64,000 nucleotides of DNA, taken from NCBI GenBank assembly GCA_027924585.1, contig BSBM01000461.1, positions 9,735,001-9,799,000 of the forward strand. The letters run 5' to 3'. This document shows positions 34,887-46,804 of this stretch, in pieces. The stretch is from Larix kaempferi. Lineage: Eukaryota; Streptophyta; Pinopsida; Pinales; Pinaceae. The notes below the pieces were generated by a model, which saw nothing but the letters and a program-made list of their open reading frames with translations, did no database searches and was not told the DNA's origin. A program made the translations under genes and the position numbers. The first letter of the stretch is position 1, and each line of letters begins with the position of its first letter.

Positions 34887-35971
34887 TCACTTCTTCCTCG
34901 AAGTGTCCTCAATCTGAAGAACGCCAAGCCTCTCTCTGAAGTACTCGAACTTCACCCTGGCTAGTGGCTTCGTCAGCACATCTGCAATCTGCTCGTCTGT
35001 CACAACATATAGGAGCTTCAAAGCTCCTCTCTGCACCATATCCCTGATATAGTGATATTTGATCTCTATGTGTTTCGACCTATCATGAAACACTGGGTTC
35101 TCGGACAGCTTCACACAACTCTGGTTATCACAGAAGATACCAGTAGCCTCCAACGGGAGATCAAATAGCTCAGACAGTAGCTTCCGTAGCCATATTGCCT
35201 CACAACTAGCTGAACAGGCTGTAACATACTCTACCTCAGCTGTACTCAGTGCTACACAGGACTGCTTCCTGCTAAACCATGAGATCACACCTGATCCCAT
35301 TCTGAAGCAACATCCAGATGTGCTCTTCCTATCTGCAGCAATGCCAGCCCAATCTGAATCAACATAACCCTGCAGGTTAAACTTTTGATTCGCTTCATAC
35401 TTGAGCCCATAATCCACTGTACCCTTCAGGTACCTCAGAACATGCTTTACAGCAACCAGGTGAACACTCCTCGGATCCGTCAGGAATTGGCTCAATATGT
35501 TCACAGCAAAGCAAATGTCTGGTCTCGTGTTCGTTAGGTACATCAAGGACCCAATCATCTGACGACACATAGAGATATCAACCAGCTCAGATGAAGCATC
35601 ACATAGAAGCTTCAGATTCGATGCCATAGGTGTGGCCATGGCCTTGCAATCCATCATCCCGAACCTCTTTAGGATCTCTACTGCATACTTCCCTTGTCCA
35701 AGGAAGATTCCATCTGCACTCTGCCACACCTCCATGCCAAACAAACAAATAGTGCATCATCCCCAAGTAACTTGAACTCGGCAACAAGCTTCCACTGCGT
35801 GTCAGCAATCAATCTATCATCTCTTGTTACAAACAAGTCATCCACATACAAGAGTAGAATCACAGGATTCCCTTCCTCAACCTTGTAGAAAAGGTTGGAA
35901 TCCGCTTTATTCTTGGTAAAGCCCAAACTGGATAGAAAGTTGTCTATCCTACCATACCAAGTTCTGCACAC
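34887..35971 (-). pseudogene. pol: Copia reverse transcriptase C-terminal part and RNase H (element F)
   Basis: On the minus strand from 35,971: a segment ending in the catalytic YVDD box (LLLYVDDLFVTRDD). A frameshift follows near 35,750, then an open 285-codon frame from 35,744 with KRFGMMDCKAMATPM, IGSLMYLTNTRPDICFAVN and HLVAVKHVLRYLKGT. RNase H follows: YVDSDWAGIAADRKSTSG, ISWFSRKQSCVALSTAEVEY, IFCDNQSCVKLSENPVFHDR and DVLTKPL near the end. The wording is typical Copia. The frameshift and the missing RT middle make it inactive. Confidence 0.93.
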
Positions 35972-35974
35972 ATA

Positions 35975-36225
35975 TATGACTACACCATGCTGTCTTGAAA
36001 TCCATTTGGTGCATCTTCTATTTCATCACTTTTATATTTCTTAATGCTGCCATCTGCAACATGCTTGATCTGATAGTTCCATTTGGAAGTCATAACAAAC
36101 TTCCCTTCACGTCTTGGGACTACATCCCAAACATCATTCTTCATGATCGACGGATCATGGCATTCTATTTCTTCATCCCAGATCCTAGGAACTTCAATAT
36201 CTTCAATAAATATCTTTGTTGCTGG
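35975..36225 (-). pseudogene. pol: Copia reverse transcriptase N-terminal fragment (element F)
   Basis: The minus strand reads DPSIMKNDVWDVVPRREGK and then SKWNYQIKHVADGSIKKYK, the standard start of the Copia RT domain, followed by a stop. The stretch between here and the YVDD part (about 100-120 residues in the family) is deleted. Upstream integrase is not recognised. Confidence 0.82.
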
Positions 36226-36836
36226 AACAAATGTTGTAGTCCTTTTGTAGGTGAAGATATGCGGTCTTTCCTACAAAACAGGTTAAATTGCATGATTAGA
36301 AACATCTCATAGTTTTCAGAACAAATTCTTACACATAAAGAAATATGTCATACAGTCATGCAATTATCTTAACCAATGCTTCAATACAACATTTATCCAT
36401 ATCCCATAACTTTCTAGATGCCTTCCAATCTCTACCAAAACATTGTTAAGAGTGTGCACAACTCCCAACATGTCAGCAAAGAGGTTTCATTCTAGATAAG
36501 TAGCAATGGAATGTTGTACAGTGCCATAGGCCACTTACCCATGTATATTAGTAGTATAATGTTCATCAATGCAACTATTCTAATATGCATAATACACAAC
36601 CTAATTCTAGGAACATCAGTATATACATTATTGAACAGTATTATTTAAACAAACAAATATGCAAGAAATGATGATTAAAATACTTATCTTTCTTTGTTCG
36701 TTGGGTGGACTCCCTCTGAGTCTTTGCTTCCTTGCAGGAGCTGTTGGAGTCCTAATCTGAAGTAGCTTCTTCTACACCTTTCTGTTGTGGAATGTAGAAA
36801 GATGGTCAACTCCCTCTGAATATATTCATCCTTGCA

Positions 36837-37000
36837 GAAACTACTGAAGTGTGCCCTTTTTCTTTCTTGTAGGAACAACTGGAGTGTGCTCCTATGCTTT
36901 CTTGCAGGAACAACTAGAGTGTGCTCATTTGCTTTCTTGCAGGAGAAACTGGAGTGTGCTCCTTTGCTTTCTTGCAGGAGCAACTGGAGTGTGCTCCCTC
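36837..37000 (-). repeat. 35-bp tandem array in F
   Basis: Units of exactly 35 bp begin at 36,837, 36,872, 36,907, 36,942 and 36,977 (partial), sharing AACTGGAGTGTGCTCC and GCTTTCTTGCAGGA. The period is not a multiple of three, so it does not encode a peptide repeat in one frame. Confidence 0.95.
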
Positions 37001-37204
37001 TTGATATTTGCTTCCTGAATTACCTGTTCTTGAACTCATATTCATCCTTGGTCCCTATGCATGCTTATTAGTATCATGATTGTGTTATCCTTGTGATTTC
37101 ATATAAAATCATACATTCATTAGTATACTATTAAAACACAATAATTTCAAGCATGTATAGTCATGATCATTTCAAACAGAATAATAAGCATTAGCATTCA
37201 AGGT

Positions 37205-37450
37205 TTATGTGGGATTCTTATGGTTAGTCAAATCATAAGAAGCATAACATGTCTAAACCTGTAATTACTCAAACCTATGACTCTTCAGGTTAGTTGAATC
37301 ATCTATCAAGATAAGAGATATAATATGATAAAACCTGTGATTATTCAAACCTATACCTTCATGATTCTTCTGGTTAGTCATATCATCAATTATGGTAAGA
37401 AACATAATATGCATACAACCATGATTATTCAAACTTATGACTTCATGAAT
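37205..37450 (-). repeat. ~95-bp degenerate array in F
   Basis: About 2.5 units sharing GGTTAGT(C/T)(A/G)AATCAT and AACCTGTGATTATTCAAAC words. Confidence 0.7.
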
Positions 37451-38309
37451 AATCATTATCAACAACACAATAGTATAAGATCCTAGACCAAGGTAGGATT
37501 CTAGCTTGATATAGGAAAAACATACCTGGATTAGCATGCTAGCTAGTTTATGTCTAACATACCTGCATAATGTCTTCTTGTTCTTCTTCAATGACTTGTG
37601 CTAGTAACCTGTATATCTCATAGGTTAACCATTATAAAACCAAGTTATACATACCTCGTAAATGGATCTTCTATAAGATCCATGACAATGGATGAATCTT
37701 TGTCCTCATGTTATCATGATCATATGTTCTTGGACTAGAACATGATTTGTCTTTCTTGGTGTACCTTTCATGTTAGTAGACAACATAAACCTCATACAAC
37801 ACCATAATGCATTAGTACAATCATAAGTGTCAACACCCTAACCAATGAATATCTTCCATCATGCATTCATAATTTTGTTAAGGTGATACGACAAATCTAA
37901 AATCAAGATTGTACTAACCGTAATAACATGAAGACAAACATACCATAAACTTAATCATGAACAAATCTCGAAACATACCTCAATGAGTCATACCTGTCGA
38001 GATCGCTTGTAATCTTCTTATGTAAGGCCTTAGCCTCATCTCCCTCTGAAACAGGAACTCCTTCACTTATGCAGGTGACCGATCCATCTTCTTCTAGGAT
38101 TAACCCTATCCACTTGATTTGCAAGAAATGGACCTGGAGCTGGATATGGGCTTGTCAGAGAAACCCCAAAAATTCAAACTTTGAATTTCAAACTTCCGAA
38201 AAGATAGAAATATGCACCTTGATGAGCTAATCAAACTAGTATATTCAGAATTTGAAAACTGCAAAGTTTCACTCCTCAATTTTGCCTTTGAAACTTTCGG
38301 ATTCACTGG

Positions 38310-38625
38310 ACGTGACCCTAAACTGGGGTTTGATGAAGCCCACTCTTCTGCCCAATCAAAAATTTTGAACCAAAGCTCTAAGCTTCTATTTTCTGAGGAG
38401 CTTCCAACCATGATCACAGATTTCAAAAATTCCCATTTTTACAGAAGCCCTAATTTTCCACTTTTCTTATCAAAGTCCCGAACTAGGGTTTGATCAAGCT
38501 CGGCCTTCTGCCCAGCCAAAAATTCTGATCTTGGTGTCTAAATTTTTATTTTGATGAGTAGCATTCAGCCGTGGTCTCCGATTACAAAAATTCCAACTTT
38601 CTACAAAGCCCTAAATTCCGGAAGC
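38310..38625 (-). repeat. Two ~155-bp direct repeats in F
   Basis: Segments starting near 38,310 and 38,467 share GGGTTTGAT(G/C)AAGC, CTTCTGCCCA(A/G)(T/C)CAAAAATT and AGCCCTAA. Confidence 0.7.
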
Positions 38626-38715
38626 CATGAATGAAGGTACTCAAAAATAATTTTGTTTTGACAGAAATATGTGCCTGATTGTTTATGGTGTAACTACGAA
38701 CTTTTCAATCCACAG

Positions 38716-39095
38716 GGTCTGAAAAAGTTTTCTGAGATAGCCTGACCCGTTATATTTCCATCCTGATAGGTCTGACCTCAATTGGATTCTCTGAGAGAGA
38801 GTTATGCCAAATGTCACAACGTGACCTGTTTTGGGATAATTCAGGAGAGCGAACTTGTACGGCGTGCCACGTGTCACTGTTTGAACTTCGGCCTCTGAAA
38901 ACATTTCTTGAGATAGCTCGGCCTGTTATCTTTCCATCCTGATAGGTCTTACCTCAATTGGACTCTCTGAGAGATATTTATGCCAAGTGTCGCAACGTGA
39001 CCTGTTTTGGGATAATTCAGGAGAGCGAACTTGTACGACGTGCCACATGTCACTGGTTCAACTTCGGCCTCTGAAAACGTTTTCTGAGATAGTAC
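38716..39095 (-). repeat. 175-bp direct repeats in the F leader
   Basis: Units at 38,716, 38,891 and 39,067 (partial) share TTCTGAGATAG, TTTCCATCCTGATAGGTCT and ACGTGACCTGTTTTGGGATA. They are close to 90% alike by eye. On the minus strand this is the leader next to the primer-binding site. Confidence 0.9.
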
Positions 39096-39442
39096 AGTCA
39101 GTGTACTACCTGTCACTTTTCATGAAATTTCATTTGGAGCTTCCTAGCCCAAGTTATGACCTTTTTCCCAAGGTCACCTGATTTTGACTCAGATCTGGAA
39201 GAGGCAGAAACCTTATATTGTACAGATCATAAATCATAAAGTACAATGAATTAGAGGTTTTCCTTTGGAAAAAAGGTACATGTGGATCTTAGCTTCGTCC
39301 TGTAACAATTTCAGATCTGAAAACTTTGCCGAAACGGATTTATAGAGAAAGTGCTACGATGACTGGTTTTTGCTATATCAAGCCCTAGCATCGTAAGTGC
39401 AACAAGTGTCATACATGCCATATCATGCCTTCTTTCAGGCTA

Positions 39443-39454
39443 GCTCTGATACCA
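39443..39454 (-). other. Primer-binding site of element F
   Basis: The plus strand reads GCTCTGATACCA, i.e. TGGTATCAGAGC on the minus strand, abutting the LTR at 39,455. It fixes the element's orientation. Confidence 0.93.
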
Positions 39455-40103
39455 TGTTAAATTTTCAGAATTTACTTCAATCTGATCTAGGATCTTAACT
39501 AAGAGAACAACATGTACAGCATATCTACAGCATATCAATCATGGAGACAATAATGCAAGCACACAAGAGACACAAAGATTTACTTGGGGAAAACCATAAA
39601 GGTGAAAAACACCAATAACTTCCTCAGAGATAGATAGAGCAATGATACAACCAACCATGAGAGATAGACATAACCTAGCAGCAGATCCTCCTCCTCCATA
39701 AGTGCGCCACTCCTCCTTGAGTGCATGAGTGAGAAGTGAGTAAGTAAATAGAGTTCCTCCCGCACTCTATTTATACTTGACTTGACTTGCCTTTTTACCT
39801 AACTCATGTAGGCTCGAACTTAACCACATAACATAATGCTGACTGGGCCGACCCCCAATAGGGTGGTCTAATAACCCTTTGACCCACATGGCCGACCCCC
39901 AATAGGGCGGTCTAATAACCCTTCAACCCACATGACCTATACAGGGCCGACCCCAACAAGGTGGTCTAATAACCCATCAAGTATAAGTTACGACACTTAC
40001 AGTATAAATGACGACACTTCTGTATAGAGGAATAATACCATCTCTATAGGAATACAATATACATATATGTGAAATACATTCTGAAGTTACATATACATCA
40101 ACA
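39455..40103 (-). repeat. 5' LTR of element F
   Basis: 649 bp, nearly identical to 32,688-33,333. TATA box TATAAATA at 39,768-39,775, with three upstream repeats at about 39,846-39,980. Confidence 0.93.
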
Positions 40104-41564
40104 GCTGGTATTAGTTATCTACTATGCTATTACAGTTAAGCTCTAATGCATTGTGATTGTGAATGAATTCCATTGGGAATTAATTATTACATATGTAGTT
40201 ATGCATTGATATAATTGCGTCAGGTTATAAATGGAAGGTTTAATTGTGGTTAAGGTTAAGTATTAATTGTGGTCATCTTTAAAATAAATGCTAGTAAACG
40301 ATTAAGAATATTATTATTAAAATAATTAATAAATATTAATGAAGAGTACTAAATATTAATAATATCAATTACTTCATATTCGGTTTACCAATGATAATAG
40401 TGTAAATAGTATTGATAAGATTATTATTGACTTGATTAATAAATTGTAATGGGGTGTGATAATCATTGGGTAAATAATTAGTGGTACTAATAATTGATTA
40501 ATGAACAATTGTTGTCAATTAATTAATTAATAGATCATTATTGATTAATTACTGATTTTAATAAGCACTGGAGGGTGAATTGGTGATGTGTACCATAGTA
40601 ACAATCTAATATATTATCACAGCTCATTGAAGTAAATAATGTTAAATATAAAAAAATTAACTGAACTTTAGAATTAATTAAGAATTATGTATAATTATTT
40701 ATTGACAATAATAATTATCATAAAAGTAATGGAATATATTGTTTAATGGAAATCATGCGTGAAACTTATCTCATTAAGTGGATAAAAGGGTAGGTGACCG
40801 ATTGGGGGGAATTTAAATGACTTTCATTTAATGTTGATAAGCCATGTTCAAATTGCCTCATTAATAAGGATAAGATTTAATATTTTAATGTTTAGGGGTA
40901 CGAGGGACTTTTACGGTGGATAGGAAAACATGAATGAAAATTTATGGGGAGATAAGGGTAGTAATGGAGGGAATGGATTCGATAGGGGAGGGAGTCGGTA
41001 GAAGAGAAGATGATAGATAGGAGGAGGGGGACTGAAGAAGGGGATATTTTTTTTACCAAGGAAGAAATTTAGAAGAGGAGACTAAAATTCACGAAGGGGA
41101 GAACTACGGGATTGGTTGGATTGTGCGGTACTCAGGTTTTGGGATTGGGGGTCCAAGAAGCAACTCTTGTAGCTGGGTGGTTAGCTAGACTATCCTAGTT
41201 GGTAGACAGGCAGATCAAGTTTAGGCAATTGAGTACTCTAAGGGTTTGGGGTTTCTTTTACAGGCATTTTATTTCTTTATTGTTGTCCTTTTATTTATAT
41301 GTGGAAGGAGGTGGAACACTAATTTAATTCAATGAATAATATGTTGTGTAATTTAATTCTTACATGTATTGAAAATTTTGATCTATACCTACAATTACCT
41401 CATATTTTAATTGTTTTCTACCTGAACATGAGACATATTAACTTAGAATGACACAGAAGAAAATACAGACAAGTAGTCAACAAGTTAGAGTAGCTAAATA
41501 AACCAATGGATTTAGAAAAGATGTTTTGAGCAAACCAATGACTTATTTAGGTCCCTACACCTAC

Positions 41565-42839
41565 CATGAATTGAATCTATATATCCATATCATGACTATT
41601 AAATCTGTGCATATAAAAATTTTCCATAAACATTAAATTAAGTAAATACATAATAGCAGATATCAACCATGGAATTCATATACAAATGAGAAACTTATCT
41701 TTTTTAACAAAAATAGTCCTCCAATTGATTGTAGATGAAGGATGTTCCTCCTAGGAGTAGGCTCTCTATCAGACCATTTCTTTCTACGGTAAAGTCTTCC
41801 CTGATTTGGGGCTATTAATCTATAACAACCCCAAATATTGAAAATGCACAAAATATTTTAAAAAATCAATATGCTCATAAGGAAACTAAATCTTTTGTAA
41901 TACTTAACTCATGATGAAATATTCAATGGTTTGAATAGCACTTTCATAATTTCACTACTCTGTCTTTCATCATACCTGACTGAATATATGGGAAAAATTC
42001 ATGGATTATAAACTGAAGTACTTATAATAGAAAGTATTTCTTTATTTGTTAATACAACCAAAGCAATTTCAAAATATTACTGACTCATTGTATTCAATCT
42101 CAATTATTTCCTTTCCCATACATAACAACTCTGTTCCTTACCATACCCTTTAATTTTAGGACATTCAACATACCATTCAATGCAAACTTAACTATTATAC
42201 AAATGATCAATGACCACATCATCACTATGATCACAACAAATTCATAATAATATAGACCATATTTGAAAATTTCCTACTAAGTATCCCTATGAGTTTACTT
42301 CCTACCTTAAACTCTTTTCTCATGTACAAACTATCTATCATCAATTAATATATATCACCAAATGCACAAGTCCATTCTTCATGGATCATCTTTATACCCA
42401 TGGTCTTAAATGTTTTATATATGTGTTTATATAGCTATATATGGATATAATCCTATCTGCATAAAATCATTACTTTTATATATATCAAACAAAACTTAAA
42501 ATACCTTTTAACCATAAAAAAAAATTAGTAAAGGGATCGAAGCTAAGAGAACAATTTCAATCATCCGTTGAAATCATAACCCCCGGTTACACATAGATAT
42601 CGTGGATCAATCCAATGAATACTTCATCAACATGATAAACAACATTAATTCGGAGAGGTGGGTAATGGATCCACTATCTGTTAACCAAACAGTTCATCGT
42701 GGATTAAGAGGCAATATCTCCTAATAAGGGATCGACATAAATGTAACTGCCACAGGATAAACAAGGGGGAGGTGCAATGAGCTAATTGCATGCCTCAATT
42801 CCACTAATAAAACAAGATTGTTTACAAGCAAACATTTAC
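41565..42839. other. AT-rich non-coding stretch
   Basis: A 62-codon minus-strand frame at 41,663-41,851 has no recognisable product. The rest is low-complexity AT-rich DNA, probably part of a decayed LTR. Confidence 0.3.
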
Positions 42840-43530
42840 TCCCAAGATTGATCGTCCCTCTGTTCTATGCCATGTAGGCAGAGGTTGACTAATAATTACA
42901 CAAAGTCTCATTAAGATAATATATACCAAACAAAAATTAAGCATTCGATTTCATTAATAAATAGTGGATCGTGTTTGCAATTAGACTAGCAGATAACCAA
43001 TCATTCCACTCTAGTAGAATCGATCTCTCACTCTTTTAAACAGAGAATTAAAATGCCAATGTTTACATAAAGGATCGATCTCAGTATATGATCGATCCCT
43101 TATCTGGACAAAGAATAAATATTTAAACGTTTTCTCAAAGGTTTGATCTCCAGAGAGAGTCGATCTTTGTAATTCAAGGACAACATATAAAATCGAAACA
43201 CATAAAAAGAGAATCTAATCCCATAAAGGATCGACCTCTTAACTTTTTTAAAACATCAATTCGGATATCCACCATAGACACAAAATCGATCTCCATAGAG
43301 AATCGACCTGCTAAATTTTAAACAACAATTAAAATGTTTATCATAAAGGGAGGATTGATCTCTTTCAAGTATTGACCTGTTAACTTTTGCATAGAACATT
43401 TAAACCGATGGTCGATCTTTGTTGAGGATCGACCTCTTATCGTTTTCACAAAGAATACCTAAAAACCATTTAAACAAAGGATCAATCTTTGTAGAGAATC
43501 GACCTCTTTGGATCACAACTGCCATCTCAA
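42840..43530. repeat. Degenerate GGATCGATCTN/GAATCGACCTCTTA tandem array
   Basis: At least eight occurrences of (G)AT(C/T)GA(C/T)CT(C/T)TT-type words pair as GGATCGATCT ... GAGAATCGACCTCTTA with TTTTAAACA and AACAATTAAAATG words between, at a rough period of 75-85 bp. The clearest units lie at 43,060-43,510. Confidence 0.7.
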
Positions 43531-44918
43531 CTCCATTCCCTATTTGGATCACCACCAGGAACACTAGAACTAACAAGCAAATATTCCACGCAATACTCTC
43601 TCTCGGAGTCTGTAACAAGGTTAGTGATAGACTTACAAAAAAGAGAAACACTCAACACATGCACTCATAGAAAAAAAAAATTGTGCACAACACAACATCC
43701 TGTGCTTTTTCAATGCACCAATTTATAGTTTTTTCCCAGGTCTTGTGCCATCCCAATCAAATCTCATTCAATCCTTCAATCCCTATGGTTTAGTATCTTG
43801 TTTGGTAGTTGAGATTTTAGATTGGATTTGATTCGTAAAATATCTCTTTCTTTACACTTGTTCTATGTCTCAAGGTGGTGAACCCTCATTTAACTGAGTT
43901 CTCCAAGTGTCTTTCTTTTTATTAATAATAAAAATAATAATTGTTGTGCAAAGTATCGCTCACATCCTATGTGAATATTTTTGAGTTTTTAAATAACTCT
44001 TACAAATAATAAATTGTTTCGACATATTTCTCAAAACTTTTAAATCAAAATAAATAAGAATGTCTTGGGGTATCGCATAATCCACAAGGGTGAAGTTTCC
44101 CAAGCCTACTACTCGACCACAACTTATACAACAGTCTAGTGCAAAACTACCCTACACATTTGTCCCAATCCAATAGTACTCATCCCCCATTATCCTACAC
44201 AACACAAGGATTGGGAGCCCATTCGTTGTACCTCAATCCCTCAAGCTATCCCCATTCCCTTCTAGTTCTCCAACACAAGCTAGTTGAGGAGTCTTTGTGA
44301 TGGGGATCCAAGGACCTCAATTGCAGGATAGGTTTCTCTCACATTGGAACCACTCCCATTAGAACTAGTTTTCCACATTAATTAACATGAACAATTATGA
44401 AAGTTCTAGTTTTCATCTCTTCAATTCCATCATGAAGGTACCTTCCCCAAAAGGATAGTCGTTGATTAATGATAGAAGTACTGACTAAATAACCTTAATT
44501 TCCCACTTTTTATATGCATACTCAAAACTACCCATGTGGCACTCATGAGGAGCCTAGTTTCCCATCTAATCCAAGCTTAGGATAATATAATCAATAAATG
44601 TTAATTAAGCCCCTCTCATAAACATGCATGTATGGAACTTAGGATAAACTCACTATCTAAGGTTTTTAAGTAGGGATAATGACTTTAGTTAGTAAGTCAC
44701 TAGGATCATTCCCCCCTTGGAACCTCTTTCACTTCCCCCTCGTGTGGAATCATAGTCCCTCCATATCTTATTCATCATTTTCCATCTACTTTTTTCAAGG
44801 ATTTTATATTAAATATCAAAAGTATTCATTTACAACAACTTTGGTCATCCTACAATGTTTATATATAACCTCTAGACATTCCATCATTACATTCTTGGGT
44901 AAAACATGAGGTGTTACA
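43531..44918 (-). repeat. LTR-like segment, minus orientation, cutting element G
   Basis: The minus strand starts TGTAACACCTCATG at 44,918 exactly where G integrase homology stops. A TATAAAT box lies at 43,721-43,727 (minus) in a suitable place. The other end, a primer-binding site and a target duplication were not found. Confidence 0.45.
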
Positions 44919-44924
44919 ATAGTA

Positions 44925-45195
44925 TTTTACCTTACTAAATTCTACACTTCTTACAAAATTTATTGGACTCATTTGTACATAGCTCTCCAACATTATACAT
45001 CATCAACACCTTTATTTTATTCTCTTCTTGTTTTTCTACAAGATATTTAAACTCTTTAAATTTACTAAAAACTTCATACTTATTACAGAAGAAATAAACC
45101 TATGTGTTTCTAGAGAAATCATAAATGAATGAAACATAATATATAGATTTTCCTAGTAATGAAATAGGAAGAGGTCCGAACACATCATTGTTATT
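44925..45195 (-). pseudogene. pol: Copia integrase core fragment (element G)
   Basis: The minus strand reads FGPLPISLLGKSIYYVSFIY, then DFSRNT, stop, VYFF, KFKEFKYLVEKQEENKIKVL and later NVGELCTNESNKFCKKC. This is the Copia integrase core with the second catalytic Asp (normally DNGGE) replaced by Tyr. It ends at the LTR-like junction. Inactive. Confidence 0.8.
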
Positions 45196-45447
45196 ATTTA
45201 CAAGAATCATTTTTCTCTTGTAGCACCATATGCAAATCTTAACCAATTTTTTTTTCCATATATGCAATGTTCACATAAATCAAAATCTAATGAGAAATCT
45301 AACATATCATTTTCCATACCTTTACCATTTAATTCTCAAAGTCCCTTCTCTCCAATATTTCCCAATATCCAATGCCATATCATTCTCTTGTCTACAAGGA
45401 CAATAAGGATCCAATCTTCTTCAATGTTATCCTCAAGAACAACAAAA

Positions 45448-45843
45448 CTATACACCTATCATTAAAAGTGCTTCCGTAGGAATTTCTAATCTAAACTCCC
45501 TACATGTCATCAACATCATTTCTCTTGGAACCATCTTGCATGCTTCATTTTCAAATAAAGTATGCACACATGTATCATCCATCTTGCTGATAGATATCAA
45601 TTTTTTGGCTAGATCTAGAATGTGTAAAAGCCCAGGATGAGTTTTAATCATTCCACCTTTGAGAAGTATCTTGACCCTTCCAATTCCTATCATTTTGGTT
45701 GTCAATCCATATCCTAGAAAAAAATTACCTACATTGTATTTTTTATATTCAAAAAACAACTCCTTGTGCGGAGTCATATGAAATGAAGTGCCTGAGTCAA
45801 TCAACCATACATCATGATTTGTATGTGTACTTGTAGGTTCCAA
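45448..45843 (-). pseudogene. pol: Copia protease region (element G)
   Basis: A 131-codon open frame containing the aspartic protease motif DVWLIDSGTSFHMTPHKELF, then VGNFFLGYGLTTKMIGIGRV and the LLHILDLAKKLISISKM segment, in the usual Copia order. Upstream at 45,933-45,978 is a zinc knuckle remnant (KCGKDGNYKKNC) in which the first Cys codon is a stop and the His is Asn. Confidence 0.85.
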
Positions 45844-45989
45844 GTAAACATCATGCCCTTCTTATGTAGAGGGTTATGTTTTCCGTAGAAGCAGCATCAT
45901 CATATCCCTTACTTTTATCAATACTCTTAGATTTGCAATTTTTCTTATAGTTCCCATCTTTACCACATTTTCGTCATTTATTTTCAAAT

Positions 45990-46640
45990 TTTCCTAGAGA
46001 TTTAGATCTATTCTAAACTCAGATATACCTCGAGAACACTTATTTTTCCTCTTTTCAAAATGATATCTCACAGATAAAAAATAATATGCCACACCCTCCA
46101 TGGGTTTTTGTCCCATTTTCCCTAGCAAAAAGGATGCAACTACATCCTCAAACTTAAAGGATTGACTGGCAGTAACAATTCTACAACTAGCTTGTCCCAA
46201 GTGTCTAGAAAAGAACATAGCAACATAATACACTTATATTTTTCCTCCATCTTAATATCAACAAAGATTAGTTGACTTACCAAAGTATTAAAGGTTTTTA
46301 GATGATCAACCATCCTAAGATGAAACAACTTATTTAAAAGAAATACTATATTCACCAATGAATTTAATTGATACAAATACCCCAGCTTATCCCATATCTT
46401 CCTTGCATTGTATTCTCTAGATATGTTCAACAACAATAAATCTGAGAGGCATAGTTGAATCATTCTTATTGTTTTTCTCTCTAGATTTAACCAATCTTTT
46501 TATAACATACTAGTGGGAGTTGTACCTAGATCCATAACATTCCAGCAATCTTTGTCCACAAGAACATCTTCTATCTTCATATTCCATTTAATTCAAGTCT
46601 CTAGCATTAAAATTATTGATTTATATTCTTAAGCTATTTG
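45990..46640 (-). pseudogene. gag: Copia gag (element G)
   Basis: The minus strand begins near 46,640 with a degraded LNGI start, then MKIEDVLVDKDCWNVMDLGT, a stop, and an open frame (46,463-46,140): IRMIQLCLSDLLLLNIS, ARKIWDKLGYLYQLNSLVN, FHLRMVDHLKTFNTLVSQLI. This is the UBN2-type gag of Copia elements. A frameshift near 46,180 leads into a second frame ending near 46,000. Confidence 0.82.
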
Positions 46641-46804
46641 TCATTTTCCTTGCACAAGATTTATTGTGCAAAGCTCCAACTCTAACACAAGCTTATCCCA
46701 AACCCAGGATATCCTTCTAATCTAGGTAGATAATAGTTTCCACCTACTTATTCCACCAAGATAAATAGTCCTCCATCTTCCTGGAAATTTTCTACATCTT
46801 TTCA

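Larger units (their letters stand above)
32688..40103 (-). mobile_element. Element F: young, internally degenerate Copia element
   Basis: Two LTRs in direct orientation (32,688-33,333 and 39,455-40,103), minus-strand primer-binding site (39,443-39,454), purine tract (33,334-33,342 on the minus strand) and the 5-bp duplication GCTGG (32,683-32,687 and 40,104-40,108). About 11 substitutions and one 3-bp indel separate the LTRs (about 1.7% by eye), far fewer than for element E. The only pol remnants recognised are a damaged reverse transcriptase and RNase H. Gag, protease and integrase were not found, and much of the interior is tandem arrays. F must have been copied by another element's enzymes. 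Confidence 0.92.
31564..41559 (+). repeat. Probable solo LTR (~2.6 kb), split by element F
   Basis: Starts TGTAATGCCCC at 31,564 and ends GTCCCTACA at 41,559, with CCTAC directly outside both ends (31,559-31,563 and 41,560-41,564). Removing element F and one GCTGG leaves about 2,575 bp. No primer-binding site follows and no second LTR is seen, as for a solo LTR left by recombination between the two LTRs. The right end rests on the TSD match alone and could be coincidental. Confidence 0.55.
44919..46804 (-). mobile_element. Element G: 5' part of an old Copia element
   Basis: On the minus strand: gag, zinc knuckle remnant, protease and integrase start, in the canonical Copia order. An LTR-like end cuts it at 44,918. 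At 46,804/46,805 the LTR1 element of copy B is inserted in its 5' region. The 15 bases bordering that insertion also border copy A at the window edge, so G probably continues upstream of position 1. Confidence 0.8.

Noticed and set aside
41663-41851. 62-codon minus-strand frame (RLYRRKKWSDREPTPRR)
   Set aside because: Looks protein-like over a short span, but has no homology that I recognise, no conserved copy and no gene context.
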